From positions 1,299,812 through 1,328,473 of the forward strand of contig JAHNZQ020000172.1 of assembly GCA_019155205.2 (NCBI GenBank): a stretch of DNA of 28,662 nt. The letters are read 5' to 3'. The translations under genes were made by a program, and so were the position numbers. The notes under the pieces are model-generated. The model did no database searches and was not told the origin of the DNA. It worked only from the letters and a program-made list of their open reading frames with translations. The stretch is from Gracilaria vermiculophylla. Taxonomy: Eukaryota; Rhodophyta; Florideophyceae; Gracilariales; Gracilariaceae. Positions 9,706 to 20,439 of this stretch are shown here, in pieces; positions within the stretch are counted from its first letter, which is position 1, and each line of letters starts with the position of its first letter.

Positions 9706-10290
9706 CGTCTGTTTGCACGGTGGAATCCAGATTCATGTGTGGCCCAAAGGGTACAGTAAGGGTGCCGGATGGCACCTGCCTTGCACTATTAGTTTAGTAA
9801 TTTCGTTTTTTATTTAGTTAGTTAATTCTCCCATTTTGGCTTTAGCGCTACAGTACTTAGCGCGACGGCACTCCGCTCGTCACGCGCAGTTAAACGCACC
9901 AAACGCGATTTCTCATCTGAACGTGCCGCCCATGCAGGTAACTCTCTCCACTGTGGAGACGTACACCGTAAACTACGGAATTTCACTGTCTGTGACGCCG
10001 AGAACCATTTTTTGCACTAATATTTAATTTCTTCAGGATCGTCCTTGTACGATTTAGCCCCACCGGACATCCGTTTGATCTCTTTTTGAACCACGTCCAC
10101 CCCCCGCTCAACGCGGCTTGCCTGATAACCGGAAGGCCCAAGATTATACCCGACGGAGCTGATATAGCCCGATGTATTACAGGAACATCTCAACGAGTCC
10201 ACGGAAATATCCTTGATCACAAGACTTGTCGGATCCCTGGCTTCTCCATTTATCTTCCTCTTACACCCGTTGTGACGGCTTGGCCCCGGA
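9706..10290. other. No gene recognised
   Basis: Right flank of the gypsy insertion. A small inverted repeat (GTGCC-GGAT-GGCAC, about 9757-9770) sits in a stretch with LTR-like composition, but no partner copy was found. ORFs at 9836-10027 and 10086-10319 have no motif. Confidence 0.4.
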
Positions 10291-10752
10291 ATGACGCCCA
10301 GCTCGTTTGCCTCGTGTGAGAAAGACTCCGCCTCTGAACCATCTCGCGAGAGGAAGGTTTCAAACATCCTTCGTGGTACGTTTCTCTTTGAGGCATTTGA
10401 CTACATATTTCACGAGAGTCCACTCCAGAGGTCATTCTTCATTGGCCAGCAAAATAGCAAAAAGACTATACTGCATCTGAGAGTAGACGGAAAGATCGAA
10501 CCGGGCCATAAAGCAAATCTATCAAACCCATCCGAAACCGAGGAGGAATTAAAGACTATACGAACGAAAGTTCTCTTTTCCGCCGTTAAAGCGATCATCG
10601 CCATATTTTTTGAACGCCCCCAAAGGTATTTGACCCAGAAGATTCCAACAGTGGTATATCTGCTCTTAACGCATAACACCCAGGCATTTATCGACCAAAT
10701 AATGAGAAATAATTTTCAGGAGCACCAGTTGACGAGGCCTTTTCAACAGTGA
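10291..10752 (+). CDS. Unrecognised ORF of 153 residues
   Basis: ATG-initiated ORF with ordinary amino-acid composition: charged in the middle (SETEEELKTIRTK) with a moderately hydrophobic stretch (VLFSAVKAIIAIFF). No catalytic motif, zinc finger, signal peptide or clear membrane helix. It lies in decayed element-like DNA, so it may be part of a retroelement gag or a chance ORF. No neighbouring gene suggests a function. Confidence 0.25.
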   Translation: MTPSSFASCEKDSASEPSRERKVSNILRGTFLFEAFDYIFHESPLQRSFFIGQQNSKKTILHLRVDGKIEPGHKANLSNPSETEEELKTIRTKVLFSAVKAIIAIFFERPQRYLTQKIPTVVYLLLTHNTQAFIDQIMRNNFQEHQLTRPFQQ

Positions 10753-12557
10753 TCTTCAACTACTCCTACTGGACCTGTAGTAGTCCCCTATGTCTAAATG
10801 GTGCATGAGATGCTTAACCGGCTGGCTCATCCGCCTATCTTCTTTAAAAACCTCAGGTGATATACAGCTGTAAGACCCAGTGAGACAGTAGATTGACCCC
10901 CACAAAGAAAAGGGCCCGATAATGTATTACAGTCAACAACGAATTAAAAAACTAGGAAGGAAACCATAGTGGGCAATCCTAACGGTTTTTTTTGCTGGAC
11001 TCGGAGGAAAAGTACAGACAGAATCGAAAATGACGAAAGCAGAAAACTTGTCGGAAGAAGAAATGAGCCGCAGGGTGGGGTCCAGAGATGTTTAGTTCCA
11101 AACAAGAAACGGACTTCTCAATAGACCAAAAGAAATACCACAGACAAAGAAAAAGGAAGAAAATCCGCCGCAAGAAAAAACTCGCCGCAAAATAAAAACC
11201 AGTCGGCGCCCATCATCAGATCCAGACTCTGATGATGAAAACCTAGTGATACTGAAGGTCTAAAACGATCTGCTCACGATGTCTGTCGGTTATCGAACCA
11301 ACTGGTTAAAAGATCTTGACCCTCCATATACCGAAAGATTTCCACGTAAGATATTCTAGCAATATCGCCGCCTTAGTTTTCAAATGAGAGATATGGACTT
11401 CGATGGACATGAAACTATCGCTTTTATCAATTTCCTTTAACGGTTTAAGCGCGAATGTTACCAAACAGGCTGCTCGGAATGCGCTTCTTTGAAGTTGTTT
11501 CAATTCTCCATCAAAGGGCCAGCTTGCTCTTTGCTCCACAGTAAGATGCATGGGACCACCATAATGGTTGACAAGGATGCCATGGAGATGCTTCTCACAT
11601 ATTTCCAAATGGTAACGTATCTCTCGTGGATTTATGATACTGATAAGGTCACCCACTTTTCCGATAGGCCAGAAGGGGTGGTAGCATCAACCGAACTGAA
11701 AGACGAATTTAAAAATCAACCGTTGTTGCGTCTAAAGAGAATTCCAAAATAAAAACGACGCTGGCGATGAATTATGCTTTGGCCCCGAAAGCAGGTGTAC
11801 CCATCGGTTTCGAGTGAATACCCCAAAAATTCCACTTTTTAGAAGCAAACGAGCTGGAGACGGCCAGCACATCATCCAATTGGTCGTCTACTACTTCCTC
11901 TAGTTCAGGATTGGATTCACCACCGATTGCATCAAATGTATCTTATGGGGTGGTGTTTACCGTGCTCTATGAGGGGTAAACGCTCGGAAGCCAAAAAACT
12001 TAGTACCGAACGACAGCTTCCCGAACAATATAGACATGGTCAGCCTTCAAGAACAGCTGTGGGTTATCAGCGTTTAGAGGTCCGCCAAAGGGGGGCCTCT
12101 TATGTTAATTCTGCCTGTGCAAGCAGCACTTGGCTACATCGTGTCCCAGTGTGACAACGCAACAACGCGAAACTCTCCTACAGGTTCAATACCGAAACTA
12201 GAAGGAAATGATACGGACAGCAATGGGACGGAGACCACAGCAATCGGTAATGGGAGCCAAGAAACCGAAACCGCCGCATAATCAACTACAAAACGTCCGA
12301 CTAATTACCGCTCCGGATTCTGGGACGCCAAATCCCTAAAATGACCTACAATGGGAAAACAAATAACTGTTGGAAAGGAGGCTTATCCCAACAGAATACC
12401 GATTGGCGTTAATAGAGAACCCCAATAACATAGCACAGGTGGTATCCAAATGGTTGTCAACGAAGCAGAAGACCCTGACGAGTAAATTTAATTTGGTTCA
12501 TGCAACATAATATAGGGAATACGCCATAGCGAAATTCTGCATCGAAACTGCAAAGAT
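10753..12557. other. Decayed coding-like DNA, not recognised
   Basis: On the plus strand several short frames have protein-like composition: a basic Lys/Arg stretch followed by an acidic patch (SDPDSDDENLV, about 11215-11250), and an open frame at 11489-11752. They are separated by stops and frame changes. A 116-residue ORF runs on the other strand at 11306-11656. The mix would suit a ruined gag, but no family motif can be named. No promoter, RNA gene or repeat was found. Confidence 0.35.
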
Positions 12558-12712
12558 ACTGTAATGTTAAAATTTGTTGTACTTGCAGTCGCAATCCTCG
12601 CATACGTTACAAAATTAGTTTACGCTGTAGACTACAGGAGCGTGTCAGGAGTATTACATCCCTTGATGCCTCACTCGATGCCTATTGTTCTATACCCTCA
12701 CCCATTTGCATC

Positions 12713-13891
12713 ATGTCCCGAGGGAGACCGCGCGATTACGCGCAAAACAAATGCATCAGACTGGTACACATGTGGCGGCTGACGACGCTTTCTCTCATAA
12801 GACGTCAAGCCATACGCCCCTCTACTGTGGACTACTGCTTACTTTTGCGAGCTTTTGAGCAGTACATAAGGGTAAGAAAGGACTATGAGTCTCAGATACT
12901 CTATTCGGAACGAATTTCAGCTTCGCAGTTCAGCTTCAACTTCAATGCTCTATCCAACTCGGAATGTCTCTTCTTATTTAGATTCGAAAAGAACAAAATC
13001 AAGACTCTCGTCACTTTAAATGGATGGCCGTCGTCCAGGACATGTATCGTTAAGAACCGCTACGCGTGCGATGCAATGTTGTCTACTTGCGTCATGCTGC
13101 GGAGATTGGCTTCACCTTGTAGATGGAAAGTGCTCGAGATCATGTTTGGAAAACACGCCTCCCAATTGAGTGAGATATTTGGGGAGAGCATAGAGCATTT
13201 AATCGAGAAACAAGGACACCTGATTCAGTCGCCGTTGAAGAACGAATACATACAACAGAACGTCTCAAGATGGTCTAGTAGTATTGGTGTCAAGAGTAGC
13301 GCTCTGACGAATTGCATCGGATTTATAGACGGTACGGTAATTGGAATTGCAAGACCTTACGACAGTGGCCTTCAGACAGTTGCCTATAACGGCCACACGC
13401 GTAAGCATTCGCTGCAGTACCAGGCAACCAGTACCCCTGATTGAATGCTTCTACACATGTATGGACCATTAGAAGGTCGATAACATGACTGGACACTTTA
13501 CGTAAGATCCAACGTGGAAGAACAGCTGGAAGAATGCTTACTCAACGGGGGCCTCTTTCATTGCATCTATGAGGATAGCGGATACAGCGCGAGGGAATAC
13601 CTTGTCCTACCGTTCCAAGGAGCTTCCGTGTCGGAGAACCAGGTTGGTTTTAACAAAGCAATGTCCAAAAGACGCATAACGGTTGAGTAGATGTTTAAGG
13701 AGTTAAAGCTGAACTGGACATCGATGGACTTCAAACGTAAGCTCTGTATAGGAGAATCCCCTGTCGGAGCATTCTACCTGGCGGCGGCGCTGATGACTAA
13801 CATGCGCAACGGCCTCTATCCTAACCCTGTCTCTCAATATTTTGGATGCAGGCCTCATAGTCTGGAGCAATACCTACATTCACGCGACTAG
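12713..13891 (+). pseudogene. HARBI1-like (PIF/Harbinger) DDE transposase with three in-frame stops
   Basis: Cut-and-paste transposase of the DDE_Tnp_4/HARBI1 type. From ATG 12713 the frame is continuous for about 392 codons with no indel. An N-terminal helix-rich region precedes the catalytic domain. First Asp lies in GFIDGT (codon 13328-13330), second Asp in YEDSGY (13574-13576) and Glu in ITVE (13685-13687). The C-terminal YFGCRPHSLEQYL is also usual for the family. Three stops break it: TGA 13442-13444 after TPD, TAA 13481-13483 in the conserved GPLEGR-HDW motif, and TAG 13688-13690 in place of the Trp that follows the catalytic Glu. The absence of frameshifts suggests fairly recent inactivation. 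Its usual partner, a Myb-like protein, is encoded convergently to its right. Confidence 0.9.
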
Positions 13892-13904
13892 GCTGTGAGG
13901 AAGT

Positions 13905-13979
13905 GGGGTCTGGGGCGAAGCCCCAGCGGGGTCTGGGGCGGAGCCCGAGGCGGGGGGTATCGGGGAGTGTGCATACCCC
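13905..13979. repeat. GC-rich tandem stem-loops between convergent Harbinger genes
   Basis: Two 23-base tandem units (13905-13927, 13928-13950) each begin GGGGTCTGGGGCG. The first folds into a perfect 7-bp hairpin, CTGGGGC-GAA-GCCCCAG (13910-13926). The second has the same hairpin with one mismatch (13933-13949). A third hairpin pairs GGGGTAT (13954-13960) with ATACCCC (13973-13979). The array starts 14 bases after the transposase stop and lies 85 bases beyond the Myb-like stop. It might form 3' RNA structure for either transcript; role inferred only. Confidence 0.7.
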
Positions 13980-14063
13980 TCGGGAAAAACCAGGCTACTT
14001 TAGTAAGATAAAAGGCCGTTCTCGTCCGTCAGGAAGTATCGTTTCGTTTATGTTCGAGTATCT

Positions 14064-14972
14064 CTACGCTTTGCGAAGTGACTCAGCAGAGTTACGTAGC
14101 GCTTCTAACGATAGTTTAAAAATTTCCAGGTCCACTCGGCTCGCTTCAGCGCGCTCTGCGCGCCTCTCTTCGCGCTCTTTCTCGCGGTCCGCACGCCCTT
14201 GCTCGAAGCAAATACGATCTAGTTCAAGACACTTGTTCTCGAGTTCGTATCGCGCTTGGTCACCTTCCTTTATCGCATCGGCGAAGAGCTTGATGTCGTC
14301 TGCAAACGAATAGGAGAACGCCTCTTTACGTGAACGTTTCTTTCCAGCCCGGCGGTTCACTTGCGGTGAATCGGCTTCCGAATCTCTACCTCCAGTTGAG
14401 CGGAAAGTCGCGAATTGGCACACGGCTGCACCCAGTCGCTCCTTCTCAGCCTCCAGATCCTGTGATCGCTGCTTTTCTGTGGTTTTCTCCTCCGCCATGT
14501 CCCTTCTAGCATCCTTCATCATGCTCAGAAGCTCCTCCATCTCCCCCACCTCACCCCCGACGCCGCTCATTGCGCTCTCAATTCGTTCGCTCGCATCAAA
14601 ACGCGATTGGAGACGCTTGTACCTGTCTTGAATGCTCTTCCACGTGACAGCGCAAGAAATCTTCTTGCTACTGTTTGCCTTGTGCGCAGCGATATGAAAT
14701 AGTTCTTTCGTCTGCCCGTTGGGAGCAATGGGAGCCTTCGCGGCTGCACCTTCCCTTATGATGACGAGATCATCGGCGGGTGTGAATTTCGGTCGTCTGC
14801 CCATGCGCCCCACGCAGCCTTGCGCCCTGACATCATCTTCTCGCTTGCACAGCGGAGGGACTGTAGATGTCTCGGATTTAGTACACGCATTAGGCTCGGA
14901 TTTCAGAACCGAAGCCATCCTTGATAGACTCATGAGTATTGGCTGCTTGGCGGGAAACTGTTCTCGACACAT
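14064..14972 (-). CDS. Myb/SANT-like DNA-binding protein of the Harbinger element
   Basis: Intact 302-codon ORF from ATG 14972 to TAG 14066-14064. PIF/Harbinger elements usually encode a second protein with a Myb/SANT trihelix-like domain that binds element ends and helps transposase enter the nucleus. Here residues about 60-127 form that domain, from RPKFTPADDLVIIREG through VTWKSIQDRYKRLQSRFD, with Trp111 among the conserved aromatics. A Met/Glu-rich helical stretch (145-182) follows, then a basic nuclear-localisation-like GKKRSRK (210-216) and a long charged helix or coiled coil (about 225-295, very Glu/Arg-rich). It converges on the transposase. An upstream Met could be dispensable, since the conserved part starts near residue 58; Met14 and Met19 are alternative starts. 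It is the only recognised long gene here without a visible lesion. Confidence 0.8.
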   Translation of the reverse strand: MCREQFPAKQPILMSLSRMASVLKSEPNACTKSETSTVPPLCKREDDVRAQGCVGRMGRRPKFTPADDLVIIREGAAAKAPIAPNGQTKELFHIAAHKANSSKKISCAVTWKSIQDRYKRLQSRFDASERIESAMSGVGGEVGEMEELLSMMKDARRDMAEEKTTEKQRSQDLEAEKERLGAAVCQFATFRSTGGRDSEADSPQVNRRAGKKRSRKEAFSYSFADDIKLFADAIKEGDQARYELENKCLELDRICFEQGRADREKEREERRAERAEASRVDLEIFKLSLEALRNSAESLRKA

Positions 14973-15084
14973 GTAGAATACCTAAAGTTTCGGCTTCACT
15001 AACTCGTTACAATTCTGCAAGTTCTCTCACGCGGTATTGCAGAATTCTGCAACTCATTTTTGAATCATACTTTTAATTACAGTA

Positions 15085-15454
15085 TACATTCAGAATACTT
15101 TCAAAATCGCTGTGGCGTAATCCCTCTAATAATTACAAAGTCTCTATTACTCTTGAAATCTCCGCTACACAACGTATATTCTTTGTAGCCCACTTAGACA
15201 CTTTCGCTGGACCTGATCTATTTCCCAAGAAGCTGCTACCTACTGGATTTCTGCAGCAGCTTCAACCCGTGAATCTATCAGTCCCTTGTTGGTGCAAGTG
15301 CTTCTGCTCTCACTGAAAAGCAAAGTGTTCCTCGTTAGCCAACGGCTATGATAGATGAATACCTTGCTGGCTAAATGCAGTTCCGGAAGACTGGATTGCT
15401 AACTGAGTGCATACGTGGACTAAAGTGACGTCGAGAACCCTGGCAAAGCGGATT
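15085..15454. other. No gene recognised
   Basis: Right flank of the Harbinger element. No ORF of interest, no repeat partner and no RNA motif found. Confidence 0.5.
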
Positions 15455-15720
15455 AGAGTGACACGCAGAACTTGTGAATTTGTGCACTGTCATGCTCTTG
15501 TGAGTGCACTTATCTATAATATCCTGTCGTGCCATGTTGTGGTAAGCATTAATGAATTGTGGCCATCACATCTAAGTCATGCTTGAACATGATTGGTGGT
15601 ATTCAGTGTCTCTATTCTGTAGTGAAATTTCTGTTCTGGTCAAATTTGCGCGACCAAACCACTATATAAGTTGTGAGCAATGTACCTCCGAGTAAATCCA
15701 ATCCAGAGCTGGCGAAGCTC
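15455..15720 (+). repeat. LTR-like promoter repeat, copy B
   Basis: Partner of copy A at 2310-2600. CCACTATATAAG is at 15659-15670, and the exactly shared 25-base block is at 15692-15716. It precedes the plus-strand gypsy pol at 16550 by about 830 bases, so it could be the 5' LTR or promoter of that element; no second copy on the far side of pol was found, so the link is only positional. Confidence 0.6.
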
Positions 15721-16550
15721 CTTTGCATCCTCTCAACTTTCCCTTTGCCAAAGTGATCTCCATTATTTTTTTTGATAGATGCCAGTCGACGGCAACTTTT
15801 CACCATGGGCTCAATTCTCTGTTGGGTAAGCGTAAAGAATTTGCATCTTGGGACGCAGTTCATGACTGACACATATTTAGCAACAGACCGTGTCTTTGAC
15901 ACTACGTTTACTGGCCGGCACTTAAAGGGGGGTCATCCACGCACCGGTACAATTGCCCTCAACAACGGTATCCATATCGTCTATATTGGCCGAGATCTTT
16001 GGGACTAACAACAAAAAGATACTGAGAAACCAACACCTGCACGTGAGTACATCCCACAAAGTACGCTTCTCCTACAATGTGGCGCTTCAACCATCACACC
16101 AAGTGGTTGTTGAAGTGGTCCGAAGTCCCCCTGAATTCTCGTCACGTAAAAATGACTTGGGCCTCTTGGAATGTCACCTCAACTTGATTGCAAATGACAT
16201 CTTTGGATAAACACCGAATGTTCTATTCACGATAACTCTAACTATCTTCAGTGTCCACGTGATGAAACTTTCAAAATGGACCATTATCGGATGAGCACCT
16301 CCCGCCCCAGGCGCAGTATTTGCTGTTTCACCGCGAACGGCTGAAAAGGATAAAAATCCTCAATGAGTGAGAAGGAGACATCAATTTCCTTTCCCAGAAA
16401 TCGTAGGCTACAAATTTGAACAAAAATGTAAACAATGGATTCGAGTAAGAAGTATTCAGGCAAAGGATAGCTGACCCAATGAAAGCATTCAGCTCTGTGT
16501 AGTCGGACCAGTTGGGCTCGAGGAAGACTATGAAGCACCAGATTGAACTC
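15721..16550 (+). other. Unassigned stretch before gypsy RT
   Basis: In a gypsy element the end of gag and the protease should lie here. Open frames at 15772-16008 and 15953-16210 exist, but neither shows a DSG/DTG protease motif or a zinc knuckle. Either the region is too decayed or it is unrelated DNA. Confidence 0.35.
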
Positions 16551-19430
16551 ACCTCGGTAGCCAAGCAAGTTCATCAGGCTCCGTACCGCGCGAAATCAAA
16601 CTCCAGAGATGTAAAGCTCTAGGAGGTGGAATGCATGCTTACAGAAAGCTTTATAGAACCGACAAGGTCTGAATGAGTCAGCTCAGTGGTTTAAGTTCAG
16701 AAAAAGAAAGACACAGAAATGAGATTTTGCAGTGACTATCGAATGTTAAAGGTCGTGCGGGTGAGGAGTGCATACCCAACACTCGAAATAGACAAGTGCA
16801 TTCACTTACTAGGAGATACTAAAGTATTTTCCATCTTCGAATTCAATTGCAGCTACTGGCAAATAAATATTCTATACAAAGACAAAGACGAATTGACTTC
16901 CACGTGCCACGGAGGTTTCTACCATTGCAAACGGTTGCTTTTTGGCTTGTTCAACGCAGCCACTACTTTCGAGAGAGCTCTGGATGTCATCCTCTCGAAG
17001 GTAAAGTGGGAAACCACGTTGGTATACATCGACGATGTCGTAACCTATTCCCGTACCAATAACAATTCCTTTGACCATATGGAGCCTGCAGGCTGACTGA
17101 GTTAAAAGGGAGGAGTGATTTTAAGCTAAAAGAGTGTACGGTATTTGGCCAGAAGGTGGAATACCTGAGACATATTAAAAAGCCGTGACCTTGGCAGTCG
17201 CCGAAGAGAACATCCGAGCGGTACGACTAGTGAGAAACCAAAGGACCAAGATGGACATTGTGTTCCCTAGTAGCCTGTAAAACGTATAATGTCGATTTAT
17301 TAAGGTTTATGCCGGGATTGTCGCCCTGCGATATAGAAAACCTCAGAGAAGTCTACTGAAAATATCTGCATACCTAGCGGACGACACAGTACAGGATTTT
17401 CCGACCCTTGAGACTGCGCTTCTTACCGCCACGGTTTTAGTCCAGCCCCAATCGAAATGCCTGTACATGTAGGACACTGAAACATCACCCGGTCAGGTAG
17501 GGTGCTGCCTCATACCAGAGCAGGAGAATGGAAATAAATCGCCATTTAAGACTAAGAGCACAGCGATGTGGTGGAGCTTGCTTGTGGTGAGAACGTACCT
17601 GTAGGGAGCTACGTTCACTTTCTGGAGGGACCATGATGCCTAACGGTGAATTTCCCGCCTTGCAGATGCTTCTGGGTGACCGGCCTGCTGGGTATGTGCT
17701 TTGCGGGATTTGTTATGAAGTTCGATACCCACTGGGAATGTAGAAAAATATGGATGGAAGACTGTCATGCCTGCAAACCGAAGTGTTAGAAGACAAACCA
17801 ACCGGGGACGAATTCCAATGCTTCACTGTACGACGAGCTGAGTAGGATGAATACCACGCGGATACGAAACTCCAGGGAGCCTTTGTTATCGATTACGTAT
17901 AACATACTAAAACTGATAATCAAAGAATTCTCGCGGTAACCAGCGATCGACAGATAAGGCATGGCGTTGTTTTCATTGATAGGTTAAAAAAACTCAGCTT
18001 GAATTTGACCACGGGGAATACTTGGTGCCCAGATCCACTATTGATGGCATGCTCTCATGGAAAGTACCCACGTCGACATTTCAACCCGTTTTGCACCTAT
18101 AACATACTCCTGGGATTTCGGGCCCTTCATGTGGCTCAGGAATGTATTGAATCTTGATGCGAGAGGTCCACTGCCCCGTGGTGGCACGTGATATTTACAC
18201 CTTTCTGTCTAGCTGCAAGTCATGTGTCAATACCCGGGGTGGGGTTAACAAGAACAGGAAATATTTGAAGTTGTTTCCTGCTGCTAGCCAATTGACGTTT
18301 GTCGCTACTGACCCATCGGTACCTTTATCTAAAACGATTAAGGAGTATAAGCACGTTCTAGATCTCATCGAGTGATTTTTTAAGTTGACCCACGCCGTTT
18401 AATTGAATACCACAATCTCGATCGTCCGAATGGGTGCATTCGTCACCAACTGGGTATGTTAATATAGTGCACCTCTATTCCTTCTTTAAAAAAAAGGGAT
18501 CCAACTAGGGGTCAATTTTTTCGAATCTGTTTGCGTCCTATAAGGTTTAAATCCTAACTTTACACTGTGTACAATTCCCAGACCAATGGACTAGTAGAGT
18601 GATTCAACAAAATTTGTGTAGCGAGACTCAAATGTTATGAAGCCGAGCACCAAAACTCATCGACGGATTTCGTTCAGCCATCAACGGAAGACTACTACTC
18701 ACATGTACGCGGGTCCACAGGGACGACAGCGTCAGATCTGGTTCTGACTGCTCACACACATTGGATACCAATGTCTCTTCCATGAAATAGGCAGCGGGGA
18801 CTCAAACACCCGCCCCGATGAAAAACTTCATTCCCCGACACCTCGCGGAAACCCTTAAAGTTGCTATCAGGCGGATTAAATATGCCCAACAGCGTAACAA
18901 AGCGCATCACGAGCAACAGTTGAAGCGCGTGATCCAATTGAAAGTGGGAGACAACGTTTACGTAGATGTAATTCACGGAAAAGCTGGAACAGTCTCGTCA
19001 AAGTATCGAGAAGACAATTGAAAGATGAACGGAAAACGTTGAAGCTACTGCCAAATTAGACGAACCTGTTGAGTTGTTACGATCTGACGGAGCCACAGTA
19101 CCCATCAGAGAAGGAGGACTTGCCCACACCATATCGGGTGATTGAGTCTCGAAAGCTCTTCGTCCCCCATTGGTGACGGCTAACCATATGGAACGCCTCG
19201 CATTGCCACCAGGCCTATTGAAAAAAACCAACAGTTCTCAACCAAGGCTGGAAACTGTCCCAATGCTTGATGGAACCGTCGTGAGTCATGATTGTAACAC
19301 CAATGAAATCCACTACTGTGTGCGATGATATGCAAAAAATGCCTCACAAGACATCGTAAGATCTCTGCAGCATATTTTATAGAAGTTCCTCTTCAGGTAT
19401 GCAGCCGCTGGGACCAACAGCCACCAGATT
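16551..19430 (+). pseudogene. Heavily decayed Ty3/gypsy pol: RT, RNase H, integrase, chromodomain-like end
   Basis: Pol can be followed across about 2.9 kb in shifting frames. RT: VHQAPYRA (16569), then RFCSDYR, YWQINILYKD, LLFGLFNAATTFERAL and the intact active site YIDD (gacgat at 17031-17036); stops at 16674 (Trp site) and 16692. After a frameshift near 17092 it continues with FKLKECTVFGQKVEYL. RNase H region: ENIRAVRLV (17203), LETALLTATVLVQPQS (about 17410) and RDHDA-R-I with TAA and TGA at 17641 and 17647. Integrase: CKSC zinc-finger end and first Asp in FVATDP (18310-18312), both in the open frame 18154-18375; then SQTNGLVE with the Glu at 18597-18599, followed by TGA at the usual Arg. 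Integrase end: 18818-19021 (LKVGDNVYVD). 19257-19410 resembles a chromodomain with TGA at the Trp (19326). Clearly related in type to the pol at 1-1725 but not identical. Confidence 0.88.
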
Positions 19431-20439
19431 GAGCTTTTGGCGTCCCTGAAGAAGAGCCACGCTAAGAAAAGAGGAGAGGATATTGTTCGCGAGTGAGACC
19501 GGAAAAACGAGAAGGCAAGCTAGAAGACGAGACTAATAAAAACAAAAAGATTCGAAGCGAAAAAAAAGAATATTATTATACCGAAGAAGGAAGTAGATGA
19601 CAAAAAAAATTCCTCTACGGAATGCGAAACATTGAAGAGATTAGTCAAGTACGAAGAAGCTAGCCTTAAACTGTAGTGCTACCTCGTAGTCATGGAGCCG
19701 CTGATCCACCTGAGAGAAGTTCTTTCAATCAGCGAGGGTAAGGAGGCAAACCATTAGGGGTCGGAAGCCGAGGGCTCGCGGACGACACGCGGTTATGCAG
19801 AGCGTACCCGCCCGCTTGCTCGTCTAAAAGATAAAACGATATTGCCGTTGTGGGGTGCCGTGCTGGAGCAGTACCTGGTAGATCTGTGCAATGCACAACA
19901 TGGGGACTAGAAGAAGCAGTAGTGCTGAACGGAATTGCAAGATCCGGAAGAACTGGATTGTATGCGGTGCACGAACCCATCGCTGAGCCGTTCTTCTCCA
20001 GGTGCATTGGGACATGCCGATATTCTTTAACTGTATGGTGAGCCTGTCACTGAAAGTAGTCTTGGGTATTCCAAATGGCGGACTTCATGTTGGAGGGGAC
20101 GACTAACTAATGAGTCCATCGCGGAGACTGTGTATACAGATCCACGATAGTTGAAATGCCGGAGAATCCCTTGTTAGAGACGACGCCAAGCTTCGTCAAT
20201 AGGTAATAGGTGGAAGCCTCCTTGGAATAAATACATTGCATGCACCACTTTAATGGCAAGAATCAGAAAAATACAGCGATCTACCAACGTGACCAGGAGG
20301 TTATTGCCTGGGAATAAAGCCCTACTCGTGGAAAGAACTGAGCCGCTTGACGAAGGAACGCTCGTAGATGAAATTCGGGCTACAGGAACCAAAGAGAGTA
20401 TTGCCGGAGGCTCGTTGACTTTCATATACGGAGGTTAAA
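19431..20439. other. Unrecognised DNA after gypsy pol
   Basis: Begins with a Lys/Glu/Arg-rich, A-rich tract (19480-19670), perhaps the polyprotein tail. Further on, the plus-strand frames 19850-20041 and 20253-20438 look protein-like but match nothing I know. No RNA gene or repeat was found. Confidence 0.35.

Larger units (their letters stand above)
12558..15084. mobile_element. PIF/Harbinger DNA transposon (approximate ends)
   Basis: The two genes typical of PIF/Harbinger elements, a HARBI1-like DDE transposase and a Myb/SANT-like protein, lie together and converge. Ends are uncertain. The only inverted match found close outside both genes is TACTGTAAT at 12558-12566 against ATTACAGTA at 15076-15084, followed inside by TTAAAA and its partner. 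It lies 155 and 112 bases from the two ATGs, a sensible distance, but no 3-bp TWA duplication flanks it. The content call is firm and the boundaries are weak. Confidence 0.75.

Noticed and set aside
12713..13891. Reassigned stop codons, because transposase has stops but no frameshift
   Set aside because: All three stop codons occur, other genes in the window show frameshifts and deletions as well, and the Myb-like and pol ORFs end normally. Ordinary inactivation is simpler.
14719..14976. Plus-strand ORF opposite the Myb-like gene
   Set aside because: The minus-strand frame has a clear SANT-like domain and coiled-coil composition; the plus frame has none.
15085..15300. Harbinger terminus further right
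   Set aside because: No inverted partner found between 12100 and 12560 for any GC-rich candidate end in this stretch.
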